Shown one piece after another: positions 37,587 through 47,124 of a DNA stretch of 64,000 bases (its first letter is position 1; each line of letters begins with the position of its first letter). A model generated the notes under the pieces. That model was not told where the DNA came from. It saw only the letters and a list, made by a program, of their open reading frames with translations, and made no database searches. Source of the DNA: Xanthomonas nasturtii. GTDB taxonomy: Bacteria; Pseudomonadota; Gammaproteobacteria; Xanthomonadales; Xanthomonadaceae. The position numbers and the translations under genes were made by a program. The DNA is taken from positions 114,568-178,567 of the forward strand of contig NZ_LYMI01000056.1 in NCBI RefSeq assembly GCF_001660815.1. Direction: 5' to 3'.

Positions 37587-40031
37587 GTGCCCCGACGCCA
37601 CGACCACGACGCTCCCGACGATTTCGAGGACGACACCCACGAGCAAGGCTCCCGCTGGCAACGCAGACTCATCGTCTGGGGATTTGCCGCATTCGCGCTG
37701 GCGCTCGGTTTCCTGATTCCCTATACGGTGTATCTGAACAAGCAGGTCACCCAGCGCTTTGGCGAGCTACGCTGGCAGATCCCGACCCGGGTGTATGGGC
37801 GGCCGTTGGTACTGGCGCCCGGTATCGCACTGGATACGGCGACGTTGAAGACCGAGCTGGATGCGGCGTCGTACCGTGACGACGGCCAGGCCAAGCTGGC
37901 TGGCACCTATCAGCAGGACGGCAGCCGCTTCACCATCGCCAGCCGCGGCTATATCGACGTGGACGGACGTGTGCCCGCGCGCCGGGTCGAAGTCAGTCTG
38001 GCGGGCGGGCGTGTGGCCAGCCTGCGCGATGCCGGCAACCGCAAGACGCTCAAAAGTGCACGCCTTGATCCGGCGCGCATCGCCACCCTGTACGGGCAGA
38101 AGCAGGAAGAGCGGCGCCTGGTGCGCATGGAAGAAGTGCCCGAGCTGCTGGTCACCGGCCTGCAGGCGGTGGAAGACCGCGACTTCAACAGTCACCACGG
38201 CATCGACCTGAGCGGCATGGTGCGCGCAGCGTGGATCATGGTGCGCTCCGGCGGCCAGGTCCGCCAGGGTGCCAGTACCTTGACCCAGCAGCTGGCGCGC
38301 AGCGGGCTGCTCGGCATCGGCAAGGAACAGACGGTCACGCGCAAATTCAACGAGATCCTGTACGCGGTGATCATGGAGGCGCGCTACGACAAGCGCACCA
38401 TCCTGGAGGCCTATCTCAACCAGGTGTATCTGGGTCAGCGCGGCGGGCAGGCGATCCATGGTGTGTCGTCGGGCGCCGAGCTCTGGTTCGGCCGCGAGCT
38501 CAATTCGATGACCACCGAGCAGATTGCGTTGTTGATCGGGTTGGTCAAAGGGCCCTCGTATTACGACCCGCGGCGTAACCCGGAACGCGCGCTGGACCGG
38601 CGCAACTTCGTGCTCGGCAAGCTGCACGAAAACAGCCTGATCAACGATGCCGAATACAAGCGCGCGCTGGCCGCACCGTTGGGCGTGCCCACCGAGCCTG
38701 GCCTGGTGGCGGCCAACCGTTTCCCGGCCTATGTGGATCTGGTACGGCGCCAGCTGGCGCACGACTACCCGGAAGGTGTTCTGCAAGGCGCCGGCATGAG
38801 CGTGCTCACCGGCATGTCGCCGTCTGCGCAGGCGTATGCCGAAGGCGCCGTCACCGGCACCATCAAGCGGCTGGACAACAAGAAACGCCCGCCGCTGCAG
38901 GCCGGCCTGGTCGTCACCGATGTGCACAACGGCGACGTGCTGGCCGTGGTCGGCAGCCGTGATGTGGCCAAGCCGGGCTTCAATCGCGCGGTCGAGGCGC
39001 AGCGTCAGGTGGGTTCGTTGCTCAAGCCGTTCGTCTACATGCTGGCGCTGGCCTCGCCAGACCGCTGGTCGCTGTCCAGCTGGGTCGACGACTCGCCGGT
39101 GACCGTGCAGCTCAGCCGCGGCAAGACCTGGTCGCCCGGCAATTCCGACAACCGCAGCCACGGCACGGTGCGGCTGATCGATGCGCTGGCGCATTCCTAT
39201 AACCAGGCCACGGTGCGCGTGGGCATGCAGGTCGGCGCGGACCGCATTGCGCAGCTGGTCCAGGTACTGGCCGGCATCAAGACCGAGACCAATCCAGCAT
39301 TGATCCTGGGCACCACCGACCAGAGCCCGTACGGCATGGCGCAGCTGTATCAATTCCTGGCCGCCGGCGGCGAAATTCAGCCGCTGCACGCTGTGCGCGG
39401 CGTGCTCGATCCACAAGGCAAACTGCTCAAACGCTACGACAAGACCCCGGCGCCGGCGCAGGAAGGCGATTCGGTGGCCGCCAACCTCATCAGCATCGCG
39501 TTGCAGCAGGTGGTCAGCGGCGGAACCGCGCGCCAGCTGCTGGGCGACGGGCTGGGCCGGTTGTCGCCGGCCGGCAAGACCGGTACCTCCAACGATGGCC
39601 GCGACAGCTGGTATGCCGGCTACACCGGCGATCATCTGGCGGTGATCTGGATGGGTAACGACCAAAATGCCGAGACCGGCCTGTATGGCGCCACCGGCGC
39701 GATGCGGGTGTGGTCGAGCATCTTCGCCCGCCTGCCGAGCGCGCCGTTGAAGGTCAGCGGCAAGGGCCTGGACTGGCAGTGGGTGGACGCCAGCGGCACC
39801 GGCGTCACCGACCCCGGCTGCCCCGGCGCGCGGCAGTTCCCGTTCGTGGTCGGCTTCACCCCCGCGTATGCTCCCTGCGCGGGCAATGCCCCTGCGATCG
39901 AGGGCGCGCCCGGCGAGACTGCCGCGCCCGCCGAGCAATCCAGCGGCGGTGGCTGGCGCCGCTTTTTCGGTCTGGAAAACAAGCCCGAAGAAGCCGCCCC
40001 GGCGCCTGCCACGGCCCCACCTGCGCATTGA
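37587..40031 (+). CDS. mrcB: PBP1b, bifunctional peptidoglycan synthase
   Basis: A protein of 814 residues starting at GTG. One membrane anchor lies at about 28-50. The transglycosylase (GT51) has catalytic Glu in VEDRDFNSHHGIDLSG near 195 and RQGASTLTQQLARS. The transpeptidase has SLLK at about 476, SYN in LAHSYNQAT and KTGTS near 663. It polymerises and cross-links the cell wall, and in other bacteria is regulated by CpoB and the Tol system. The Pro/Ala tail is species-variable. A lipoprotein gene follows 13 bp later. Confidence 0.94.
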   Translation: MPRRHDHDAPDDFEDDTHEQGSRWQRRLIVWGFAAFALALGFLIPYTVYLNKQVTQRFGELRWQIPTRVYGRPLVLAPGIALDTATLKTELDAASYRDDGQAKLAGTYQQDGSRFTIASRGYIDVDGRVPARRVEVSLAGGRVASLRDAGNRKTLKSARLDPARIATLYGQKQEERRLVRMEEVPELLVTGLQAVEDRDFNSHHGIDLSGMVRAAWIMVRSGGQVRQGASTLTQQLARSGLLGIGKEQTVTRKFNEILYAVIMEARYDKRTILEAYLNQVYLGQRGGQAIHGVSSGAELWFGRELNSMTTEQIALLIGLVKGPSYYDPRRNPERALDRRNFVLGKLHENSLINDAEYKRALAAPLGVPTEPGLVAANRFPAYVDLVRRQLAHDYPEGVLQGAGMSVLTGMSPSAQAYAEGAVTGTIKRLDNKKRPPLQAGLVVTDVHNGDVLAVVGSRDVAKPGFNRAVEAQRQVGSLLKPFVYMLALASPDRWSLSSWVDDSPVTVQLSRGKTWSPGNSDNRSHGTVRLIDALAHSYNQATVRVGMQVGADRIAQLVQVLAGIKTETNPALILGTTDQSPYGMAQLYQFLAAGGEIQPLHAVRGVLDPQGKLLKRYDKTPAPAQEGDSVAANLISIALQQVVSGGTARQLLGDGLGRLSPAGKTGTSNDGRDSWYAGYTGDHLAVIWMGNDQNAETGLYGATGAMRVWSSIFARLPSAPLKVSGKGLDWQWVDASGTGVTDPGCPGARQFPFVVGFTPAYAPCAGNAPAIEGAPGETAAPAEQSSGGGWRRFFGLENKPEEAAPAPATAPPAH

Positions 40032-40044
40032 CTGGAGTGACCCC

Positions 40045-40569
40045 ATGATCCGAATCCACCGTTTGCTTGCCCTGACCGGCGTGTTGGCCGCACTTACCGC
40101 TTGCGTCAGCGCGCCGCCTCCACCGCCGCCGGCTCCGGTGGATCCGACCACCCCGCCCCAACGGCTGTTGCTGATCGAACGCGAAGCCGGCGTGGACGAC
40201 ACCGAACTGTCGGTGCAGCCGCTGCGCGACCCGCAGGTGGACGATCTGCGCGAGACCGCCAAGAGCAAGCGCCAGGCCGGCGATCTACCCGCCGCCGCCG
40301 CGGCGCTGGATCAGGCGCTGGGCCTGGTGTCGGGCGACCCGGCGATTCTGCAGGAACGCGCCGAAGTGTCCGTACTGCAGGCCGACTGGCCGGCCGCCGA
40401 GCGCTTTGCCAAGCAGGCGATCGAGCTCGGCTCCAAGACCGGCCCGCTGTGCCGTCGCCATTGGGCCACCATCGAGCAGTCGCGGCTGGCACGTGGCGAA
40501 AAGGAAAGTGCGGCCTCTGCCAAGGCGCAGATCGCCGGCTGCACCGTGCCAGGCGTGAAGCGGTACTGA
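40045..40569 (+). CDS. TPR-like lipoprotein downstream of mrcB
   Basis: A protein of 174 residues starting at the ATG at 40045, with GGAG upstream. The signal ends in lipobox LTAC (about Cys20), followed by a Pro-rich linker (VSAPPPPPPAPVDP). The remainder is helical with a TPR-like stretch (RQAGDLPAAAAALDQALGL). The 13-bp gap to mrcB suggests a shared transcript, and its place suggests a possible outer-membrane activator of PBP1b, comparable to LpoB but unrelated in sequence. That role is inference. Confidence 0.8.
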   Translation: MIRIHRLLALTGVLAALTACVSAPPPPPPAPVDPTTPPQRLLLIEREAGVDDTELSVQPLRDPQVDDLRETAKSKRQAGDLPAAAAALDQALGLVSGDPAILQERAEVSVLQADWPAAERFAKQAIELGSKTGPLCRRHWATIEQSRLARGEKESAASAKAQIAGCTVPGVKRY

Positions 40570-41005
40570 GTGCGCACGGTAACGGTTGCGCTGCCAGCAG
40601 CGCGACCGGTTGGTCGGCTGCCGCATGCGGGGGACAGGCAGCTTCGCTTCATCAGGCAGCCCGCGTGTTCAACGCGACACGAGCGCCCGCAGCCTCGTGA
40701 GTGCCGGGTCTGACGTGGCTGCATGGGGCAGGGCATCGGCAGCTACGAAAACGCATCAGCGTTCAACCACGCGGATGACGCAAGGGCCACGGCGCAGCAC
40801 TGCATCGAAAGGCGCCTGCAACCCTGCTGGCAATCGTCGTCAGCCATGGCCGGCAGGGTGCAATCATAAATTCGATGCCTCCTGCGTCTGCTGCGGTCTC
40901 CTCGCTGCGATGACGTGTTTACCGGCTGCGGCAAGCCGAACCCAGGCAGCATCACCGCGCACGCGCTAGGCTGTCGCGCTTCCTGTCCGCTTTTCGTTCG
41001 GTCTC
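40570..41005. other. Intergenic, no gene recognised
   Basis: About 435 bp before the helicase gene. No convincing frame or structural RNA was found. Confidence 0.45.
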
Positions 41006-43003
41006 ATGTCCCAACTTGCCACTGCCAGCATCGAAGCGCTCAGCGAGGGCGGGGCGCTGGCGCGTCAGCTCGATGCGTTTGCGCCGCGCGATGCGCAGTT
41101 GCGCCTGACCGGCGCCATCGCCGAGGCCTTCGAGCAGCGCGACGTGTTGTTGGCCGAAGCCGGTACCGGCACCGGCAAAACGTACGCGTATCTGGTGCCT
41201 GCGCTGCTGTCCGGGCTCAAGACGATCGTCTCCACCGGCACGCGCGCGTTGCAGGACCAGCTGTTCCATCGCGATCTGCCGCGCGTGCGCGCCGCGCTGG
41301 GCGTGGGCCTGCGCAGCGCATTGTTGAAAGGGCGCGCCAATTATCTGTGCAAGTACCGCACCCAGCAGGCGCGTGGCGAACCGCGCTTCGCCACGCCCGA
41401 ACAGGTCTCGCAATTCCAGCGCATCGTGGCCTGGAGCGGGCGCACCCAGTTCGGCGACATGGCCGAGCTCGAAGCCTTGCCGGACGACTCGCCGCTGCTG
41501 CCGATGGTGACCTCCACCGTCGACAACTGCCTGGGCACCGAATGCCCGTTCTACAGCGAATGCTTCGTCGTGCAGGCGCGCCAGCGCGCGCAGGCGGCCG
41601 ATCTGGTGGTGGTCAACCACCATCTGCTGCTGGCCGATCTGGCGCTCAAGCAGGAAGGTTTCGGCGAAATCCTGCCGGGCGCGCAGGCCTTCGTCATCGA
41701 CGAGGCGCATCAATTGCCCGAGCTGGCGGCGAATTTCTTCGGCGAAAGTTTCGGCATGCGGCCGTGGCAGGAGCTGGCGCGCGATTGCATGGTCGAAGCG
41801 CGCCTGGTTGCCGGCGCGCAAGCGAGTCTGCAGGCGCCGATCCTGGCCCTGGACGAGGCCTTGCGCAGCCTGCGCGCCGGCATGGAAGGGCTGCCGCCGC
41901 GTGGCACGCAATGGCGCGCGCTGGCCAAACCGCAGGTGCGCGACGGCTTCGACGCCGTGCTGTCGTCGCTGGCGCGATTGGGTGAGGCGCTGCTGCCCCT
42001 GCGTGAGGCCTCGCCCGGCTTCGATGGCTGCACCGCGCGTGCGCAGGAAGCCTTGAATCGCTTGTCGCGCTGGCTGGGCGAAGACGTGCCGGTGGCGGAT
42101 TTTGCGCAGGATCCGCCGGAACAGCCGGTCGACAACGATGTGCTCTGGTACGAACTGAGTCCGCGTGGATTCCGCTGCCAGCGCACGCCGCTGGATGTGT
42201 CCGGCCCGCTGCGCGAACACCGCGAAAAATCGCACGCGGCCTGGGTGTTTACCTCGGCCACGCTGGCGGTGGGCGGGGAGTTCGACCACATTGCACTACG
42301 GCTGGGCCTGAGCGATCCGGTGACCCTGCTACAACCCAGTCCCTTCGACTGGGCGCGTCAGGCGTTGTGCTATCTGCCGCCGAACCTGCCCGATCCGGCC
42401 GCACGTGGGTTCGGTACGGCGCTGATCGCAGCGCTGACGCCGGTGCTGGAGGCCTCCAATGGCCGTGCGTTCTTGTTGTTCGCCTCGCACCGCGCGCTGC
42501 GCGAAGCCGCCGAAGCCTTGCGCGGTGCGCCGTGGCCGTTGTTCGTGCAGGGCGAAGCGCCGCGCGCGACCTTGCTGCAGCGCTTCCGCGATTCCGGCAA
42601 CGGCGTGCTGCTGGGCTCGGCCAGTTTCCGCGAGGGCGTGGACGTGGTCGGCGATGCCTTGAGCGTGGTGGTGATCGACAAGCTGCCGTTCGCCGCGCCG
42701 GACGACCCGGTATTCGAAGCGCGCCTGGATGCGATCCGCCGCGACGGCGGCAACCCGTTTCGCGACGAGCAACTGCCGCAGGCGGTGATCGCGCTTAAGC
42801 AGGGTGTGGGCCGCTTGATTCGCAGCGAAACCGACCGTGGCGTGCTGGTGCTGTGCGACCCGCGGCTGGTGAACAAGAGCTACGGACGCACGTTCATGAA
42901 GTCGCTGCCGCCGTTTGCGCGGACACGCGAGATTGCGGATGTGCAGGCGTTTTTCGAGCCGCAGGGGGCGGGACCAGGGACCGGGGACCAGGAACCCGGA
43001 TAA
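41006..43003 (+). CDS. yoaA: DinG/YoaA-family iron-sulfur helicase
   Basis: A protein of 665 residues. Walker A is EAGTGTGKTYAYL, motif Ia is VSTGTRALQDQL, and the iron-sulfur cysteines lie in YLCKY, DNCLG, TECPFY and SECFV. The DEAH box is VIDEAHQLPELAA; motif VI is KQGVGRLIRSETDRG. XPD/DinG-type helicases unwind DNA or R-loops in repair and fork restart. Length suits YoaA better than the longer DinG. Its last ~15 residues come from a GGGACC-type repeat overlapping the 3' end. Confidence 0.9.
   Translation: MSQLATASIEALSEGGALARQLDAFAPRDAQLRLTGAIAEAFEQRDVLLAEAGTGTGKTYAYLVPALLSGLKTIVSTGTRALQDQLFHRDLPRVRAALGVGLRSALLKGRANYLCKYRTQQARGEPRFATPEQVSQFQRIVAWSGRTQFGDMAELEALPDDSPLLPMVTSTVDNCLGTECPFYSECFVVQARQRAQAADLVVVNHHLLLADLALKQEGFGEILPGAQAFVIDEAHQLPELAANFFGESFGMRPWQELARDCMVEARLVAGAQASLQAPILALDEALRSLRAGMEGLPPRGTQWRALAKPQVRDGFDAVLSSLARLGEALLPLREASPGFDGCTARAQEALNRLSRWLGEDVPVADFAQDPPEQPVDNDVLWYELSPRGFRCQRTPLDVSGPLREHREKSHAAWVFTSATLAVGGEFDHIALRLGLSDPVTLLQPSPFDWARQALCYLPPNLPDPAARGFGTALIAALTPVLEASNGRAFLLFASHRALREAAEALRGAPWPLFVQGEAPRATLLQRFRDSGNGVLLGSASFREGVDVVGDALSVVVIDKLPFAAPDDPVFEARLDAIRRDGGNPFRDEQLPQAVIALKQGVGRLIRSETDRGVLVLCDPRLVNKSYGRTFMKSLPPFARTREIADVQAFFEPQGAGPGTGDQEPG
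42966..43003. repeat. GGGACC-rich repeat, arm A
   Basis: The sequence GGGACCAGGGACCGGGGACC and following bases form the end of the helicase gene. The related sequence at 43284-43318 lies in the opposite orientation. Confidence 0.55.
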
Positions 43004-43323
43004 ACGCAGGGCGCGCTGGTGGTGGCCGTCGCATGTGTTGGGTTGCTGGGTTGCTGGCGCGGTGCGATCTGCAAGCCGCGACTCGGGACCGAGACCCGGC
43101 GAAGCACAGAGCGAAGTGCGCAAGGCAGCCGCGGATGTCGCATCGATGTGCAATGGCCCTCGCGCACGTCGCGTGGCCGGTCGGCCCGCGCAGTCGCTGG
43201 CGCACAAGTACCACACGCATCGGTTGGTACCCCCAGGCACCGCCCCGGCCCTTCGAATCGATCAGTTAAACTTTGTCCCTTTCCGGGTTCCCAGTCCCGG
43301 GTCCCCGGTTCCGGCTTGCTCCC
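43004..43323. other. Intergenic between helicase and tsaB
   Basis: About 320 bp with no gene, bracketed by the two oppositely oriented GGGACC-type repeats. The tsaB ribosome site lies inside or next to arm B. Confidence 0.45.
43284..43318. repeat. GGGACC-rich repeat, arm B (inverted)
   Basis: TTCCGGGTTCCCAGTCCCGG followed by GTCCCCGGTTCCGG, the approximate reverse complement of arm A at 42966-43003. It ends 5 bp before the tsaB start. Confidence 0.55.
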
Positions 43324-44043
43324 ATGAACATCCTCGCATTCGAAACGTCCACCGAAGCCTGTTCCGTTGCGCTGCACGTGGATGGGCGCGTGATCGAGCG
43401 TGTCGAACTGGCGCCACGCCGCCATGCCGAACTGGCATTGCCGTGGGCCGAGCAGCTGTTGGCCGAGGCGGGCATCACGCGGCGTCAGCTCGATGCGATT
43501 GCGGTGGGCCGTGGCCCCGGTGCGTTCACCGGCGTGCGTCTGGCGATCGGCATCGCGCAAGGCATTGCCCTGGCGCTGGATCTGCCGGTGCTGGCCGTCT
43601 CCACGCTGCAGGTGCTGGCCTTGCGCGCGCCGGCCGATGCACCCCATGTGCTGGCCTGCATCGACGCGCGCATGGGCGAGGTGTATGCCGGCCTCTTCGC
43701 GCGCAGCGGCGACAGCTTGCTGGAACTGGCGCCGGAAGTGGTGTGCGCACCGGACGCGCTCGCGCTGCCCGACAGCGCAGCGCGCATGGCCGGTGTCGGC
43801 ACCGGTCTCGCCGCGGCCGACGCACTGCTGCAACAGCGTTTTGCGGCCCGCCTGACCAGTGTCGATGCAACCGCGCTGCCGCGTGCGGCCGATCTGCTCA
43901 CGCTCGCGGTGCCGGCATTGCAGCGCGGCGAAGGCGTGGCGCCGGAGCGGGTGGAGCCGGCTTACCTGCGCGACAACGTCGCACTCACCCTGGTCGAGCA
44001 ACAGGCCGCCCGCGCCGCCAAGGCAGCCGGCGCGACGCCATGA
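43324..44043 (+). CDS. tsaB: TsaB, tRNA threonylcarbamoyl-adenosine factor
   Basis: A protein of 239 residues beginning at the ATG at 43324 (MNILAFETSTEACSVAL). Typical motifs are RRHAELALP, VGRGPGAFTGVRLAIGIA and ACIDARMGEVYAGLF. TsaB scaffolds TsaD and TsaE in making t6A at position 37 of ANN-decoding tRNAs. The upstream frame is derived from repeat DNA and was rejected. The stop overlaps the next start in ATGA. Confidence 0.94.
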   Translation: MNILAFETSTEACSVALHVDGRVIERVELAPRRHAELALPWAEQLLAEAGITRRQLDAIAVGRGPGAFTGVRLAIGIAQGIALALDLPVLAVSTLQVLALRAPADAPHVLACIDARMGEVYAGLFARSGDSLLELAPEVVCAPDALALPDSAARMAGVGTGLAAADALLQQRFAARLTSVDATALPRAADLLTLAVPALQRGEGVAPERVEPAYLRDNVALTLVEQQAARAAKAAGATP

Positions 44044-45220
44044 CCGACGCTGCACAACGCGCCCGTTTTCGCGGGTGCCTGCTCGGCCTGGCAGTCGGCG
44101 ATGCGCTGGGCACCACGCTGGAATTCTGCGCGCCGGGGAGTTTCACGCCAATCGACGACATGCGCGGCGGCGGCCCGTTCGCCTTGCAGGCCGGGCAGTG
44201 GACCGACGACACCTCGATGGCCTTGTGTCTGGCGCATAGCCTGCTGCACCGGCAGGGATTCGATGCAGCCGACCAGATGAATCGCTATTGCAACTGGTAC
44301 CAGCACGGGTATCTCAGCAGTACCGGCACCTGCTTCGATATCGGCGCGACCGTGCGGCAGGCGCTGGAACGCTATCTCGATGGTGGCCCGGCTTAGAGCG
44401 TGTCATCCACTTCAAGATGAGTGCGAAGCGGCCTGTGGCGCGTCGAGACAAGGCGTGCGCTGCGGCCCAGGCTGGCTGCCTGGGCAAAGCGCGCAACGTA
44501 GTATCGGTGCGCCACAGGCCACTTCCCGGAGGGTTGGCCGTCAGCGGCACGGAGCGGACGCCGCGCGGCTTGCCTTGGCGCCAGCCAAGCCAGCGCCACG
44601 CAACACCCGCTCCGCACCGCTGACGACCAACGCACCTCATCTCAAAGTGGATGACACGCTCTGGCGGCAGCGAGGATCCGCGCGCGGCCGGTAACGGCTC
44701 GTTGATGCGGCTGGCGCCGGTGGCGATGTATTACGCGCATCGCCCGGACGCATTGGGCGCGCGTGCCGCAGACAGTTCGCGCACCACGCATGGCGCTGCC
44801 GAAGCGCTGGACGCCTGCCGGTTGTTCGCGCTGCAACTACGCGCTGCGCTGCTTGGCGGCGATCGCCAGGCAGTGCTGCAGACGCCGTGCGATGGGTTGG
44901 TCACCCCGGCGGTGCGCGCCTTGGTCATGCGCGACCACGCGGCGGTGCCGGTGACGCAGATCCGCGGCACCGGTTACGTGGTCGATTCGCTGTCGGCCGC
45001 GCTGTGGTGTTTTGCCACCACCGAGACGTTTGCCGACGCGGTGCTGCGTGCGGCCAATCTGGGCGACGATGCCGATACCACCGCGGCAATCTGCGGGCAG
45101 CTGGCGGGTGCGTTCTATGGCATCGACCGCATCCCCGCCGCATGGCGCGAGCGCGTGCAGGACGCGGCGGAGATTGTGGCGCTGGCAGACCGTCTGTACG
45201 TGGCGGCGCCGGTCGCATAG
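44040..45220 (+). pseudogene. ADP-ribosylglycohydrolase gene split by an insertion
   Basis: The 5' part (44040-44396, starting MTDAAQRARFRGCLLGLAVG) carries GQWTDDTSMAL, the first metal motif of the DraG family. It meets a TAG at 44394-44396, at the left end of a 268-bp element. The 3' part resumes in another frame after about 44663 (GSEDPRAAGNGSLMRLAPVA) and reaches TAA-TAG at 45220, including AANLGDDADTTAAICGQLAG, the second metal motif. An intact protein would remove ADP-ribose from a target; as it stands it cannot be made whole. It is coupled to tsaB by ATGA. Confidence 0.88.
44395..44662. mobile_element. 268-bp palindromic MITE-like element
   Basis: Ends are inverted repeats of about 31 bp (AGAGCGTGTCATCCACTT on the left, AAGTGGATGACACGCTCT on the right). 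Inside are two further hairpins. The first pairs 44425-44441 with 44509-44525 (17 bp, one mismatch). The second pairs about 44532-44557 with 44607-44631. No transposase frame exists. Copy ends of this form suggest mobilisation in trans by an IS elsewhere. A clear target-site duplication was not found. Confidence 0.75.
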
Positions 45221-45301
45221 CAGCGCGAGCGGTGCATCGGCAGCACCGTCATCCAGTCCGCAGCGTGCCATCGTGCGCGCGTCGAGCAGACGCGCACCGC
45301 T

Positions 45302-46177
45302 TCAACGATCGTCGTGCAGCTCGCCGCCGGGCAGGAACAACCACGTGCGCGTGACTTCGAGAATGTCCACGTCGTCCTTGGTTCTGGGCAGCGGCGGGAA
45401 CGGCTGTGCCAGCTGCACCACGCGTAGTGCCGCATTGTCCAGCGCCGGCACGCCGCTGGAGATCAGCACGCGGCTGCTTTCCACGCTGCCGTCGCGGCGC
45501 ACGCCCACGCTGATGACCACCTTGCCGCCGAGCCGGCGCCGGCGTGCGTCGTCCGGATAATTCAGATTGCCCACCCGCTCGGCGCGGTCCACCCAGGCGC
45601 GCAGATAGTTGGCGTAGGCATATTCGCGGGTACTGGCCGAGACGAACTTGCGGTTGGGGCGCTTGGCGTATTGCTCGGAGCGTAGATGCACTTCTGCTGC
45701 CAGCCGGGCCATTTCCGCATCGCGCTGCACGCGTTGCGCATCGGCCGGGGTGAGCGGGTCGGTCTGCGGGTTCGGTTGCGGGCTCGGCACCGCCTGCTCG
45801 CCACGGCGGCTGGTCACCACGCGGGTCTGGGTTGGCTCCGGCGCGTTCACGCTGGTGGCGCGTTGCGCCTGTGGGGCCAGGCCAGTGCGGTCCTGCGGCA
45901 CCACGCCCGGCTGGCTGTCGCGCGGGCGCTGCGCTGTGTCGTGATTGCCGCCGCCCTGCTGATTGGCCTGGGCCAGGAAATCGGCCTGCTTGGGCGTCAG
46001 CGGGGTGCTGGTCTGGCTGAAGATCACATCCAGCGTCGGCACCAGTGGCGCGTCCTCGCTGACGGCGAAGCCCACGCCGAGGATCAGCGCGGCGTGCAGC
46101 AGCAGCGAAATCACCAGCATCGCACTCAGGCGCTGGCGTTCGTCCATCGCTGCAGGCAGCGCCGCGGCCGTGCTCAT
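45302..46177 (-). CDS. tonB: TonB-family protein, TonB3-like
   Basis: A protein of 291 residues. An N-terminal membrane helix lies at about 18-38 (LSAMLVISLLLHAALILGVG), then a Gln/Pro/Thr-rich stretch, a helical region and a C-terminal TonB domain (NLNYPDDARRRRLGGKVVIS, VGVRRDGSVESSRVLISSG). The start ATG at 46177 overlaps the gshB stop in ATGA. Synteny with P. aeruginosa tonB3-gshB-pilG, where TonB3 is needed for twitching motility, suggests a role in type IV pili rather than only in iron uptake. The role is inferred. Confidence 0.85.
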   Translation of the reverse strand: MSTAAALPAAMDERQRLSAMLVISLLLHAALILGVGFAVSEDAPLVPTLDVIFSQTSTPLTPKQADFLAQANQQGGGNHDTAQRPRDSQPGVVPQDRTGLAPQAQRATSVNAPEPTQTRVVTSRRGEQAVPSPQPNPQTDPLTPADAQRVQRDAEMARLAAEVHLRSEQYAKRPNRKFVSASTREYAYANYLRAWVDRAERVGNLNYPDDARRRRLGGKVVISVGVRRDGSVESSRVLISSGVPALDNAALRVVQLAQPFPPLPRTKDDVDILEVTRTWLFLPGGELHDDR

Positions 46178-47124
46178 TGCGCGGCGCCGGCCTCGATCGC
46201 GTCGAACAGCAGCCCGGCGATGTTCAGGCCGAATTGCGCATCCAGCTCGCGCACGCAGGTGGGGCTGGTGACGTTGACCTCGGTCAGGTAATCGCCGATC
46301 ACGTCCAGCCCGACGAAGCGCATGCCGCGGCGGCGCATTTCCGGGCCCACCTGCGCGGCGATCCAGCGGTCGCGCTCGGACAACGGCCGGCCTTCGCCGC
46401 GCCCGCCGGCCGCCAGGTTGCCGCGGAATTCGTCGCCCTGCGGAATCCGCGCCAGGCAGTAGTCCACCGGCTCGCCGTCCACCAGCAGGATGCGCTTGTC
46501 GCCGGCGGTGATGTCCGGGATGAAGCGCTGCGCCAGGGTCAGCTTGCGGTTGCCGTCGGTCAGCGTTTCCAGGATCACGTTGAGGTTGGGGTCGCCGGTG
46601 CCGCTGCGGAAGATCGAGCGCCCGCCCATGCCGTCCAGCGGCTTGAGTACCGCCTGGCCGTGTTCCAGCACGAACGCCTTGAGTGCGGCAGCGTCGCGGC
46701 TGACCAGGGTCGGCGGGCAGCACTGCGGAAACAGCAGCGCGGCCAGCTTTTCGTTGTAGTCGCGCAGGCCTTGCGGGTCGTTGACGATCTGCGCGCCGGC
46801 GCGCTGCGCCACGCTCAGCACCTGGGTGTCGTAGACGAACTCGGCATCCACCGGCGGGTCCTTGCGCATCAGCACCACCTGGCCTGGGCCGAATGCCAGT
46901 TCGGCGAACTCGCCCAGGGTGAACCAGCCGCTCTTGTCCTCGCGCACGCTCAGCGGCGCGACCTGCGCCACCGCGCGGCCTTCGCGCAGGCTGAGCCCGC
47001 CCGGGCGCACGTAATGCAAACGGTGACCACGGCGCTGGGCTTCCAGCAACATGGCGAAGGTGGTGTCTTTGGCGATCTTGATGGAGGCGATGGGATCCAT
47101 CACCACAACGACGTCGAGCGACAT
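46174..47124 (-). CDS. gshB: GshB, glutathione synthetase
   Basis: A protein of 316 residues starting at the ATG at 47124 (MSLDVVVVMDPIASIKIAKD). ATP-grasp features include LKPLDGMGGRSIFR, RFIPDITAGDKRILLVDGEP, and LTEVNVTSPTCVRE. It joins gamma-glutamylcysteine and glycine to make glutathione. It overlaps tonB by 4 bp and is divergent from pilG. Confidence 0.96.
   Translation of the reverse strand: MSLDVVVVMDPIASIKIAKDTTFAMLLEAQRRGHRLHYVRPGGLSLREGRAVAQVAPLSVREDKSGWFTLGEFAELAFGPGQVVLMRKDPPVDAEFVYDTQVLSVAQRAGAQIVNDPQGLRDYNEKLAALLFPQCCPPTLVSRDAAALKAFVLEHGQAVLKPLDGMGGRSIFRSGTGDPNLNVILETLTDGNRKLTLAQRFIPDITAGDKRILLVDGEPVDYCLARIPQGDEFRGNLAAGGRGEGRPLSERDRWIAAQVGPEMRRRGMRFVGLDVIGDYLTEVNVTSPTCVRELDAQFGLNIAGLLFDAIEAGAAQ

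Noticed and set aside
37767..40268. 833-codon antisense frame opposite mrcB
   Set aside because: It has low-complexity Arg/Ala/His composition, no family resemblance, and lies opposite an unmistakable PBP1b.
44651..45220. 3' half of the ADP-ribosylglycohydrolase as an independent gene
   Set aside because: The apparent start lies inside the terminal repeat of the inserted element and the product lacks the first metal-binding motif.
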